From Atkinsonella hypoxylon (Eukaryota; Ascomycota; Sordariomycetes; Hypocreales; Clavicipitaceae), in contig JFHB01000128.1 in NCBI GenBank assembly GCA_000729835.1, positions 21,481-85,480 on the forward strand: DNA of 64,000 bases, in the 5' to 3' direction. The notes under the pieces were generated by a model that worked only from the letters and a program-made list of their open reading frames with translations, was not told the DNA's origin and ran no database searches. Position numbers and translations under genes: made by a program. Shown in pieces: positions 50,288-62,001 of this stretch. The stretch's first letter is position 1; each line of letters begins with the position of its first letter.

Positions 50288-53200
50288 CTATATATTAGCC
50301 TTATTGTTATTAATAAAGGATTTAAGAGTCTTATTTAGCGTTACTTTTATTATTAAATTAGCGATATTATCTTTACTGTTAATCTAACAGATTTCGTCGA
50401 TTTTGCGCCTTTTATATAATTAATATAGCACTATAATGTTAATTATTAATCTCTTTTCCTTTATTATACTAAGCTTTATAAGGCATTTATACAACAAGAA
50501 CGAATCTATATAAACTACTAGTGGAATTAGCAGTATCTATAGCTGCTTTATTACTATATTTAACGTAGTGCTAATAGCATGCAATACATCTACGCCTTAC
50601 ACTATACTGTATAGTTCTAATGCAAGCGCACTCCTTATAACTCTCTTGCTTTTAATAGAGCTATATATAATAATATTGCCTTTTATTATAAATTTAGCAT
50701 TCTCTTTGTAAGCTCCTTTATTGCCTAGAATAATTATGTATTCTATCTAGAAGCTTAAATCTTTATTATTTATAAAGGATCTATTAATAAATATATATAA
50801 TTTAGTAGAGAGAAGGTCTATTAAGATGTATTATAATCTATAGGTTTAGTTATTAATCTGCTATTAAAGCCTCTTATTTAGTCGTTTAATATTGTTAATT
50901 GTAATATCTTGCTGTTATACAGCAACAGAAAGGTTAAATGCAGCTTCTAGTTAATAGATTGTAGCAATATATACACTGCAGGCTTATTGCTTAATGTACT
51001 GTTGTTTTATTAAATCTATATTAACACTAGTAGTATTAATAGGTTAAATTCTCTTACTTTAACCTTTCTAGCGAAAAGTTAAAGTGCTGTTATTAGATTT
51101 AGTTAATATATATCTATTAAAAATTAGTAGCGTTTCTGCTGTTAGGCTTTACTTTAGCTTTACAGTAAAATTAGCCTTCTATAGTTTAGATTCCTTACAG
51201 TTAGAGAAGGTTCTATTACTTAGTTCTAGCGTATTGTTAGTCTATATTCTAACAATTCTAAAGCAATTCTTGTTGTTTAATATTAGTAAGTAGGGGTTAT
51301 ATGTTAACGTAACTATACTTAAATTGTTACAGTAGTAGCAGAAGTACATAAACTACTAATATATACCTGCTTTAGCGATTCTATATAGAGGCTTAATTAC
51401 TTCTATTACTATATTGTAGAGATATAGGTGTTTAATTTAGTTAGGAAGTTATGCAATAATCAATCTATTTAAATTAGTGTTAGATTGTATATAAGCCTAT
51501 ATAATATTGTAGATCTATAAGATAATATTGCGTTTTTAGAGAGATAAAGCTAGTACTACAATTAGGCGTTAACTAGCTTGTTAAATTGTTAGGGATTACG
51601 TTAAAATTAACAATTTATTGCTATTATTATATCCTTAGATAACTAGTCTTAACTTCTTATATAATAATGTAGTTCCTTTTCTTTTAACTTCTTAAACTAT
51701 ATAAGATTTAAAGATACAGTTATTGTATATAGTAAGGTTAAATTTAATAAATTAGAAGATATCTCTAGCTAATAGTGTGTTAATTTTAGCTTAGTTAAAT
51801 GCCTTAAATAGAGCACCTTTTGCTATAATCTTATTGTCTTTCCTTAGTTATACAGCTAAGTTATAGTTTACTGTTTCTTTTGTAGAAAGGAAAATTTTAT
51901 TGCTAGATTTATACAGCAATATATAAGTAGAATTAATATTACTACTAGGATTAAGATTATAAGAACTACTAGCAGTTAGGCTAGAAACAGTAATATATCT
52001 ATTTAGTTTGTTATTAAAAGTAGAGGAATTTTATATAGAATTAATTAGAATAGGAAGAGGGTTCTTTCTTAGTCTTCTAGAACCTCTTTTTTATATTAAA
52101 TTTAGATTAATTAGTTGTTTTTCCTTTAGAGGTCTTTCTCTCTTCTTTAGTAGAATAGAATTGCTTTTAAGCAGAGATTCTATATTGCTTTTATTAGGTA
52201 TAACGTTAGAAACAGCAGGATAATTATTAGATTTATTGTTATTATAGTAGTAAGGTTTTACAATAGTTATATAAAAATAAATAGAGCTATAAGGCATTTA
52301 TATAGTGCATTCTTCGCTATCTATAGCAAGCAGCTTATAGAGGCCTTACTAGCCTTCTTTTTTACGCTATACACGCACTTCTAACTGTAGAGGCAGTAAA
52401 TGCATAAGTATTATATTTAGGCTGTTGTAGGAGGCAAGAGTATTGTGAATTTATCTTTATACTAGGCACTTTTAGGCTTTATTAGTAGCTTTATATAGAA
52501 TTAAAGCTTATTGTATTACAGAAAGGCTTAGAGGTAAATTATCTATTATATAGAGGTAGGAACTAAAGACTAATAATATAGGCATAAGACTGTTAAGTCT
52601 AGTAGAATTATTAACAGCTTTAATAGCTATCTAAAGCTTTTAATCCTTTATAATACTAGTATTAGTGCCTAATTTATTGTTAATAATGTTGTAAGCTCTT
52701 TATAATAAGCTATAGTACTATTTAACTTTACTAATACTGTTATAGGATTTAATAGGAACTTCGTTAATATTAACGGACAACATTTATATATAATAGCAGA
52801 ATTTAGTGGATGTAAAGTTCTTTCTAGTATTATAAACTATCTAGTTAGAAGAACCTAGATAGGTATTAATCTAGCATTCTTTTAATGTATTCTAGATGTT
52901 TTATGCTTTCTGCTTTTAGAGTTCTAGAAAGCAGGCTGCCTAGAATAAGGTTGCAAAATCAATAACGTAAAGAATAAGGCTGCTGTCTAGATGTATAATA
53001 TTAACAATAATTTTATAGTTAAAGTTATAGTTATCTTTTAATGTAAATTAGAATTAACTAGGTAATTTACTATTAAGTTAGCAGTAGTAGCAAACTTATA
53101 TAATTCTATTAATAGCGTTATTATTACTAATATCTTTACCTATACGTTGTAAAATCTTTATTAATTATTATATAGAGAGATACCTAAATTAACAATAAAG

Positions 53201-55637
53201 TTAATAGATTTACTTTTCTAATAAGAAGAATACAGCTGCTTCTGTAGCTTCTAGAGTTCACTATAGATGTCTCTATTTCTAGATAATAGAAACCTTTTAA
53301 TTGCCTTAAATTAGCACGTTTTTAAGGTTATTAAGCTTTATATACATCTTATCTATATTATTAATGCTGTATAGGAATAGGGTGCTTGTATTAATTATAT
53401 AGAATGTAATTAAGCTAAAGACTGTTAAAACTATAATAAAGCCTATTAAAGTTGCTAATCCTACACTAAATATAATTATATAGTGTTAATTAGATAGATT
53501 TATCTTTAATAAAGGCATTTTCTTCACTAGTGCTTATACTTAGTTAATTCTAGCTGTTAATACTCCTGCTGCTCTAGTGTTAAGCAAGATGCCTCTAAAT
53601 GTCTCACTAGAGTAACGTTCTTCTAATATATAAGATAATAAATATAATAAGGGATCTATAGAATTTAATTAATCTTCTGTAAATAGGTCTTCCTTATATA
53701 GAGCATGCTAGTAGGCTTCTTCCTTAAGGTTCTAGAAGATAGCTCTATTGTCTGTAGTTGCAGCATTAGTAAAGAATTGTGTAATTATTAGCTAAGGAGC
53801 TTTTTCTTTATTAGCTGTATTAGATTCTTTAATAAATGCCTTACTTACATCTTAAGCATTATTAGAACTGTTATTCTATATAGGTTTACTTAATCCTTTA
53901 TAAGCCTATAGATAGGCTCTAAATTTACTGTTTAAAGGAGAGGTTCTATACTTCTTGTTGTTCTACTATCTTTACTATACTTCTTAACGCTCTTTTTTGC
54001 TATACTTTATTAACTAATATCCTTCTTTTCTGCAGATAAAGCAGCGTTATTTTTAGGTCTTACTTCTACTACAGCTAGGGTCTCTTAAACGTTAATATTA
54101 ACAGTCTATATAGAGAGCTTTATTATTAATATTAAGTTAGTTAAATTTAATGTAGAATTAGCTAATTTCCTTCTGTGCTTCTACAATACTAATTAACTTT
54201 TATAGGTTGCTAATAAGCTCTTAGAATGTTGCGTTAGTTGCAAATTTAGCTTAGCTACATTTAGGGATGCCTTTAACTGCTTAAAGGGTCTATTTAATAA
54301 GTTTAAAATTATCTGCAAGAGGGTTAAAAAGGCTGTTATTGTTATGGACTCGAGCCTTAGGCTTGGGTCTTTCAGTAGAGGGAGGACAGCAGAAGAGGGA
54401 CAGAGATCTATATAGGTAAAGGGATAGAAGCGAGCTGCATTCGTCTAGGGGTTAGCTGGACTTTACTAGGCCCTAGAGAGAGGACCTTAGCTATAGAGCA
54501 TATGCTAAAAGGGGCTCCTAAGGGGATAGACCTACCCCTAGATATATAGTACGGGGGCATAGAGAGGCTTCCAGTCCCTTCTCTCTTCCTCCTTTCCTCC
54601 CTATAATTATAGTTCTCATCATAGACGCTAGTTAGCAGAAGCAACTAGGCCAGTCCATTACAGTTATAGATGTTTTAAAGGTTCTAGATTATTATGTTAA
54701 AGCAGTTAAGTATAGATTTATTAGGGTTCTTAGTAATTGTATTATATAACGTAATGCTGTTCTATCTTTAACAATAGAACTGCTTGTTAGTTAGGGTCTT
54801 AAAGTGTTATCTAATAATTTTAACTATTTAGTTAAAGGTGTAATTTATCCTTATATTTATTGCAATTATTGTAAGGTAGAATTTATATACTTTACCTATT
54901 AGCATTACTAAAAATGCCTTTATTATTGCTAGTTCTAAGAAATTAAGTTGTTAGTATAGGTCTTTAAGGATAACTACTTTTAGCATAATAAAATCGAATA
55001 TATTGCTGCTGTATTTATTGCTTTCCTTATAGATCTTTATAAGGTTAAGGACTTTCTTTATATTAGTCTAAGAAGAATCTATTGTAGAAGGAAGTAACAG
55101 TTATACTGCTAGAAGCAGAAGAAATCTTATATTCTATAGTAGAGAAGGAGGAGGTAGCATTCCTACTAGTGCGCCTATTAGATTACTAGGTACGCTTAAC
55201 GAAAGTAACAGAGAGAGTGCTAGAGGTATAGGAGAAGGGTTCTAGGAAGAAGATTAAGGCTTCTTTACTATAGATATAGGTTCTACATCTAGGTATAGAT
55301 TTAAGTGGAACTTACTTAATACTACTTATTTATTAATCTCTTCTTCTAGCTATATAAATTATTCCTCTTTCTGTAGTACTCTTTTAAAGGAATTAGCAAT
55401 TTAGCTGCTGCTTCTGCCTATATAGACTCTATATTTATATAGTAAATCGCGTAACGCTTTAATAATTAGAGTAGAAGCTCTTTAAAATAGGTCTTTATTC
55501 TAGTTATAGAAGTTAAATTTAAAGTTCTTCTATTATTCCTAATCTCTAAATCTTTAATCTTTATAAAGGTTAATTGTAAAGGTAATTCTATTGTTTAGAT
55601 TAGTAGTAGTAGTAGTTTCTAGGTTAATTTTGTATAT
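50288..55637 (-). pseudogene. Copia-E gag-pol polyprotein, RIP-inactivated
   Basis: One minus-strand frame of about 1,674 codons once the A solo LTR is removed (first base = 1 mod 3 below it, = 2 above it); the start near 55637 is inferred. Gag is about 55640-54100, with a helical region near 54950-54800 typical of fungal copia gag. Cys-rich knuckle CFICRKEG at 54043-54020. Protease is about 53700-53200. Integrase about 53100-52650, with VNIIYLD where Asp is expected first. RT about 51900-51000, with FKSYIVQEVK near 51700 and a QGY motif. RNase H about 50900-50300, with IDSFLLYKCL near 50500. Open stretches on the plus strand (51084-51293, 52008-52223) are shadows. Confidence 0.9.
54340..54662 (+). 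repeat. Gypsy-A solo LTR in copia-E
   Basis: 323 bp with exact TSD GTTAT (54335-54339, 54663-54667), inserted in the gag part of copia-E. It is almost free of RIP changes along its whole length, so it is a good guide to the original LTR. A minus-strand open stretch inside (54408-54644) is chance. TATATAG is near 54543 and the 11-mer ATAATTATAGT is at 54603-54613. Confidence 0.96.
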
Positions 55638-56157
55638 TAAGTTCTAATCTATTAATAGAAGTTTCTAATACTTTTAAAGTTATTCTAAAAGCTTATTAGA
55701 TTGTAGTTATTGCTTAAATTCTTATAAATCTGCCTAGAGTTATTGTAAACTTATTATATTAAATAAGATTAAGTAGTATAGAAAGAGAAAGTAGGTGTAA
55801 TAGAATTAGTATAAAGATAGAGGGATTTAGCTAGCTTCTAGCTAAGTTCTAAGATAGTTAAGGGAGTTAAATCCTATAGCATTAGCCGCTAAGGGTTCTA
55901 GCTAGTAATTTAATTCCTTAGGAGTTTAATATTAACAATTAGTTAAACTAAAACGTTATTGTAAGTTAATACAACTTAGTAACTAAGCAATTATAAAGAT
56001 ATCTCTTCCTTTAGCACGCTTTACTAGTTGCGTTAGCCGCTAAGGGTTCTAGCTAACAGTATTATATCTCTTCTTGCTAAATCTAGCTAATCTATAGTTA
56101 GTTATACTAATCTCTTTAGTTGTACTAAAGACTTCTAGTTAAGCAACCACTAATTAG
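55638..56157 (-). other. Copia-E leader with 22-bp direct repeat
   Basis: About 520 bp between the 5' LTR and gag, with no coding frame. A 22-bp sequence starting TTAGCCGCTAAGGG occurs unmutated at 55882-55903 and 56033-56054, 151 bp apart. It may be part of a packaging or RNA structure signal; this is inference only. Confidence 0.6.
56135..56149 (-). other. Possible copia-E primer-binding site
   Basis: On the minus strand TGGTTGCTTAACTAG begins 8 bases after the 5' LTR. It starts with TGG, as expected for pairing to a tRNA CCA end. The tRNA is not identified and the spacer is longer than usual, so this is tentative. Confidence 0.3.
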
Positions 56158-56472
56158 TGTTAACAGACTAAGGGTCTAATTTATACTCCTTCAAGTTAGT
56201 CCTATAACTAATTTACTAGTGCACTAGTATTTACATTAAAGAGGTTTAAATTTAGTTATCTAGGAGTTATATCTAACTAGCAAAAGAGGCTACATTATAT
56301 ACCCTGTTGGATGCCTTATATGCCTTAGGCATAGTGTTGTATTAAGGGGGAATTAAGGGGTATTGGCGACCTTGATGTAAGTGGAGACTAGTGTGCAGAT
56401 GCAACTAATCAGCGGTTGTATCCACCCACGCAGGCGCCGGAATCGCACGATGGAGTCATAACGATTCCAACA
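56158..56472 (-). repeat. Copia-E 5' LTR
   Basis: 315 bp. The inner end (left, TGTTAACAGACTAAGG) is mutated relative to the other LTR; the outer 130 bp (GCGGTTGTATCCACCCACGC region to ATTCCAACA) are intact. Confidence 0.94.
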
Positions 56473-59400
56473 GAAGACTCTTAGGTTAAATTACAATAAA
56501 TAATTAACTACTTTAGCTAATTTTAGATTAGCTTTATCTAAATCTATTATAGTAAGTAAGGTATATTTAATAATTCTCTTCGCTAGTAAGTAGTCTATAA
56601 TAATATTAATAGTGTAGCAGTTAGATTAAACTATTTTCTATAGCTTTTAAACACTTTATATAATTATAGCTACCTCTACCTTAGTTAATCTATAATATTT
56701 CTTTAGGTTAAAAGTGTATCTTAAGAGAAAGAGAATTAGCTGTAGCTAGTTGCTTTTAATGTCTTTACTAGGTATACTATAACTGTTCTATTTACCTATA
56801 AGCTAGAAGATAAAGAGCCTAAATTCTTCCTTATAAGCGTTAACTTTAAAGAATAAATACTTACTAGAGTTATAGTGCTATAGAACAGTATTTTTATTAA
56901 GATATACTTTTACCTCTTAAAATACTTTCTCTTCCTTAGGTTTTAATAAAAATATTACTTCTTAGGCTTTCTTTTAGTATATTAGTTTAAGTAAACTATT
57001 AGCTAAGCTTTTCTTATAAAGCTTTTATAGTAAAGTAGTTTTTTATTTCTATAGTAAGTAAATTTATACATTAAACTATAGAATACTCTTTTATAAAAAG
57101 CTAGCTATACTAATAAAGGTCTTTAGATTTATAAGATCTACTAGAAACTTAAGTTTTTAAAAAGCTTTTAGTCTATTATTTATATTAGTAATTTTATTAC
57201 TATTAACAATAAAACCTAATAGCTAAATAGTTAAATAGCTTATAAATAACTTCTTTATAGCTATTATTAACTTATTTTTCTTTAGAATTAATAAGACTAT
57301 ATTAAGGTATATAAGGTAGTCCTTAGTAGAGTTAAAGAATATAATAATATTATTAATATAGATTTATATAAAATATTAGTGCTTTTAAAATAATTAGTCT
57401 ATATACTATTAAGCAAAAGCTAATGTATTCTTAAAGCCTATAAGCGCTATATTTAATGCTTTTAATTCTTATTTTAATATTACTACTATATAAGATTAAT
57501 GTTCTTATCTTATAGAAAGCTAGTAGAAAAACCCTAATATATTAAAGAGTAAAAATATCTTCTTACTATATATATCTACTATAATATTTAATTAATCCAG
57601 TAAAGAGTATATATTTAGTATTACTACACTATTAAGTAGCCTTATATTAACTATAACTTATTCTTTTCTTTCTGTTAAAGTTTTAATCTACACTATAAAG
57701 GCTAGGTAGGCTATAGCTGCTAAATTGTCTAAATATAACATTTTTCTACTTAAATATAGTTTATTATAAACCTTATCTAATTTAGCTTTATCTTTAGCTT
57801 CTAGTAGGTAGATTTAAATAGGTTTTAGCTGCTTTTACTATCTATTTACTAGATTTACTTTTATATACTAGTTTTTAAGTATAGAAATAATACCTCTATT
57901 ACAATAAATATTATATTTATCCGTTAAGTTAATAAGCTTAGTTATAACGTTTAGGTTTAAGTTTTCTACCTTAACCTTATATTTATTGTAGATATATAGT
58001 ATATCCTTAGGATAAGAGATTCTATATATAGAGATACTATTATTAACTTTTTTAGGGTTAAATCTATTATTATTACCTTCTTTCTATAACTTATAATCTT
58101 CTATAGGCAATAGACTATTATTAGGTGCAATATTCTTAGAAAAATATATATATAAATTAAATAGGTTTATAATTATATAGTTAGCCTTAAGCCCTTTATT
58201 ATACTAGAGATAAGCAACCTTTTAATTTTTCTAGATTATAATAAATTTATCTAAATAGTTATAAGCTACTATTTATTTCTAGTTAGTTATACTAAGTAAT
58301 ATATCTAGGATAAGGTTAGATTTTAAGTATATATAGTAAGTAGTAGCCTTTTTATTAGCTAGTACTTCCTTCTATTTAACTAGAATATACTTCTACAATT
58401 TTAGTAGAATTATTATAGCTTATACTGCTGTTATATTTTAATGTAAAATCTTTAAAATTAGCTAGAAAATACCTATTTCTATAACTATATTATAAATAGA
58501 CTTAATAGTAGCCTTAAGGCAAATAAAATCGATTTTAACACTATAATTATAGAGGAAGGTTAAACCTAGAAAGAGCTTTAGTCCTAAGTTACTTATTACA
58601 TTAGCTATAACTGTAAAATAGCTAGTTATAAGTATACTATATATAGATCTAAGGATATAGAAGTTAAATATAGCTATCTTAGAGATATAGAAAAACAATT
58701 ACACTCTAGTAACTAGTTTTAGCTCTATTTTTGCCTATTTTATATTTTAACTAAACTAAGTTAACTATACTTTATTAACTAGCACTAAAGAGGTTCTAGT
58801 ATCTAGGTAGATCTAATATAATAGTTCTTTATTATAGAATTAAATAGAAATCTTTAGAAAGAAATTTAACTTTAAAATGCTAGATTTAATAAGCTATAGC
58901 CTTATAACTACTTTAACTACTTACTCTATTTAGATTCTCTATAAATCTTTCTAGTTTACCTCTATTTAAACCTTTTTCTTTTACTTTTCTTTACTTTTAG
59001 TAAAATAGGTTTTAATAAAGTTAGATTCTAGGCTAGTTAGTAGTTTCTTAGTATTAACTATTTCTCCTTCTTCTATTAGCTAGTATTTATAGCTTTTAAG
59101 GTACTTCTTATAGTCTTTCTAGTTAGATTTATCTTTAAACGTTATTATATAGGTATATTTCTTATTATTCTACAGTAGGCTCTATTATTAAAAACGTTAA
59201 AGCTACTAAAGATACTATAGCTCTAGCTAATAATTCTAGCTAGCTCTTAAATTCTAGTTCTACTAAGGCTAGAGCTATTGCTTTTTTAGTAGCTAATTCC
59301 TTTAGTTTTACAGTAGATACTAAGGATAATTATTCTAGTAATTTTTATAGAATAGAGATTAGAACTAAAATTAACTATTGCTCTTATTCTAGTTTACCTA

Positions 59401-59848
59401 ATTACCTTAAGCTGCTTTATTGTTTTTAGAGTTCTTACTGTTAGATTTACTTTAAGTGTAGTAAGCATTAGTACTTTCTTTATAGTCTTCTAATTTTTAT
59501 TGTTTTCTTAAATCTCTAAAGTATTCTTATAGATCCTTAACCTTATTATTTACTATAGTAATATATATAGATCTTAGGTCTTTTGCTGTTAAAATTAAGT
59601 ATAGCTATTATAATCCTAGGTATAGCTTATAATAGAGTCTTAAAAGAAGCTAAAGATTAGTAGTTTTACTATTTATATAGGTATATTAGAATACTTTAGA
59701 GGTAAATTCCCTAAATAATTTTTCTTTAATTACATTTTACTCTATAAACTTAGCTAAATCTAGCTATATTATTGCATCCTAGATCTATATACTGAATTCT
59801 TTATAGATAGCAGTATAAATAGAGTTTAAACTGCTAAAAATAGCTGTT
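56473..59848 (-). pseudogene. Gypsy-B gag C-part, protease, RT, RNase H (B-i)
   Basis: Minus-strand gag-pol segment between the reverse A solo LTR and copia-E (codon first base = 0 mod 3). Protease site DTR (was DTG) at 58803-58795, followed by the open stretch 58698-58462 with GLTFLYNYSVKID. RT box YINN at 57360-57349. RNase H about 57060-56480, including a TINIIIDY stretch in place of the usual IYTDH. It matches 12826-16090 of B-iii closely and in the same frame. Confidence 0.86.
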
Positions 59849-60171
59849 TGTAATGGACTGACCTAGTGGCTGCTGCTAACTAGCGTCTATAATGAGAACT
59901 ATAATTATAGGGTAGAAAGGAGGAAGAGAGAAGGAACTAGAAGCCTCCCTATGCCCCTATACTATATATCTAGGGGTAGGTCTATCCCCTTAGGAGCCCC
60001 TTTTAGCATATACTTTATAGCTAAGGTTCTCTCTCTAGAGCCTAGTAAAGTCTAGGTAACCCCTAGACGAATGTAGCTCGCTTCTATCCCTTTACCTATA
60101 TAGATCTCTGTCCCTCTCCTGCTGTCCTCCCTCTACTGAAAGACCTAAGCCTAAGGCTCGAGTCCATAACA
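59849..60171 (-). repeat. Gypsy-A solo LTR, reverse
   Basis: 323 bp on the minus strand (TGTAATGGACTGAC…GAGTCCATAACA) with exact TSD CTGTT (59844-59848, 60172-60176). The empty site is present in B-iii near 16095 (TAGCTGTTTTTT). Few RIP changes. Confidence 0.95.
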
Positions 60172-60176
60172 CTGTT

Positions 60177-61696
60177 TTTTTAAAGTAATCTAGATGCTGC
60201 TTGTACTATATTAATGCATTCCCTTTAAAGAGAGTTTAGAGCTTAATGTAAATAGCTTCCTAGGCGTTAATTGCACTACAGCTACAGTAGTCTTTAACAG
60301 CTTAAATCTATAGCTCTATATTATAGAAAACAGTGTGCTTTCCTTTATATAAAATTAGCTTATAGATATTTCTATTGTTAAAGGGTTTAAAGTAACTAAT
60401 ATTAGTAATTTTCTATATAGAATCTATCTATTCCTTAGGGGTTTAAAACTATATATTGCTCTAGTTATTCTTTTCCTAATGTAGATCTAGCCTTTTATTC
60501 GCTAGATTTAGCTAAAGATTGTTGTTTCTAATATAGTGTAGTGCCTATTAATTTATATATTAATATTTAAAGTTACTAGATACTTAATCCTAGTCTTTTT
60601 TAGTATTTTAGCTCTTCTTAGCCTTACTATTATAGTATTACTTTTATAGATTCTTTAGAAATTGCAGTAGCTTTTATTCTTTTAGAAAAGTACTAAGGTG
60701 TTTAAGGTATCTCTATATTATATAGTTTCCTTTACCTAAAGGTTGCTTTTAACCTTACTTCTAGTTCTAGTTATCTTTTAGAAGTAAGTAAGGATTAAAA
60801 GCCCTTTACCTATAATCCTTAAGCTAAAAGCCTTATTAGGTATAGTATTATTTATTATATTTATTCTAAGGCTTAGGTATAGTCTTTATCTTCTAGGCTA
60901 AGTATTATTGCTCTACCTAAAGAGCAGTAATTTTATTGTTTAATTCTCTCTATAATTTACTAATTTTATTAATTAATTCTCCCTTAATTCTACTAATTTA
61001 CTTACTAATTTCTATAAAAAAACCTATAAGCTATTCTAGTAAGAGGTTCTCTTTTTTAAGTAGTTCTACTACTTTCTCTACTTTATACCTTAGCCTAAAG
61101 GTATAAAACCTTTAGTAAGCCTATAAAAGTAGTAAGATTTTAGCTAGTTCTTTAATTAGTAAGTTCTTCTTAGTAGTTTAAGGTATATTTAATAGATTTA
61201 GGTCTTTAGTAAGCAGTATAAATCTAGATCTTTATACTTACTTTCCTTTAATATTCTAGGTAGAACTAGCACTAGCTTTATAGATAGTGTCTTCTAAGCT
61301 ATTAGATCTAGATAATCTAGCCTTAGCTTTTCCTTTTAGTATTACTATTAATAAATCTATAAGAAGTTTAGTAGATTTAGCTTTATTAATAATTCTATTA
61401 ACCTACCTTTATACTTACTATACTATAGAAGCGTTAATAGTATTCTAATAAGAAGGTAGTTCTACTAGCTTAAGTTAATTATATAATTTAAGCTATTTAT
61501 TAATAAATTTATAGTAAGTAAAATAAAGTAGTAAGCTTCTTTTTTCTTAAGGTATAAGATCTCTTTTTTAAATCTAGAAATCTAGATTTTAGCAGTAAAA
61601 TTTATAGAATTAGTATATAGTTTTAAGTTCTTTATTAGTAAAAGAAATATAATTTCTTTTACTAAGCTTTTTCTAAAGTTACTCTATCTTAAATAT
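60177..61696 (-). pseudogene. Gypsy-B gag N-terminal part (B-i)
   Basis: Minus-strand gag frame (first base = 1 mod 3). The start codon at 61696-61694 reads ATA, where B-iii keeps ATG. Basic, Gln-rich sequence such as NYISFTNKELKTIY follows. It connects in frame to 59843 once the solo LTR and one TSD are removed. It also contains the undisturbed A-outer target site near 60776. Confidence 0.75.
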
Positions 61697-61758
61697 TATA
61701 ATTTTAGCTTTTTAAGCTTAAGGAGAGTTAGCAATAATTAGAAGCAATTACTACTACT

Positions 61759-62001
61759 TATTACAGTAGAATCTAACGTAAGTTTATTAAAAGTAACAAT
61801 AGGTTATTAGATTTAATAGATTATATAAAGATTTATAAGAGAAGTTATAAAAGCTTCTGTAAGGAGTATCTAGAAATAGTGTTCTAGTGAATAATTATTA
61901 ATTGTTCAATCTAACTACCTAAGTGTTGCTTCTAACTACTTATACATAATTGCGGTTACGTGCACTAGTGACCTGCGGGTCTGTAGGATTATCCCGTAAC
62001 A
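61759..62001 (-). repeat. Gypsy-B 5' LTR (B-i)
   Basis: 243 bp. The inner start TATTACAGTAGAATC is mutated from TGTTACGGTGGGATC; the outer end with GCGGTTACGTGC and CCCGTAACA is intact. Confidence 0.93.

Larger units (their letters stand above)
49834..56472 (-). mobile_element. Copia-E, full-length Ty1/copia element
   Basis: Minus-strand element of 6,639 bp (6,311 without the A solo LTR at 54340-54662) with 315-bp LTRs and exact TSD GAAGA (49829-49833, 56473-56477), inserted between integrase and RNase H of B-i. B-ii shows the empty site near 63000. It has one gag-pol frame in copia order. It is distinct from copia-1 in LTR, priming site and protein sequence. The outer ends of both LTRs are almost unmutated while the inner ends and coding region are RIP-damaged. 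Confidence 0.95.
35811..62001 (-). mobile_element. Gypsy-B copy B-i, full length with five insertions
   Basis: Minus-strand gypsy element with 243-bp LTRs at 35811-36053 (3') and 61759-62001 (5'), inserted in B-ii with exact TSD ATTAC (35806-35810, 62002-62006). Removing M2, the copia-1 solo LTR, A3, E and the reverse A solo LTR leaves about 9.95 kb. That is long for a fungal gypsy, because about 2.5 kb follow pol. Gene order from the right: gag, protease, RT, RNase H, integrase, chromodomain-like end, third ORF. RIP-mutated throughout except the outer LTR ends. Confidence 0.92.

Noticed and set aside
51084..52223. Plus-strand open stretches at 51084-51293 and 52008-52223
   Set aside because: They are antisense to the RT region of copia-E, whose minus-strand frame shows clear copia motifs; pyrimidine-rich strands have few stops by composition.
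54408..54644. Minus-strand 78-residue frame
   Set aside because: It lies inside an almost intact A solo LTR with exact TSDs; the open frame is a chance result of low mutation.
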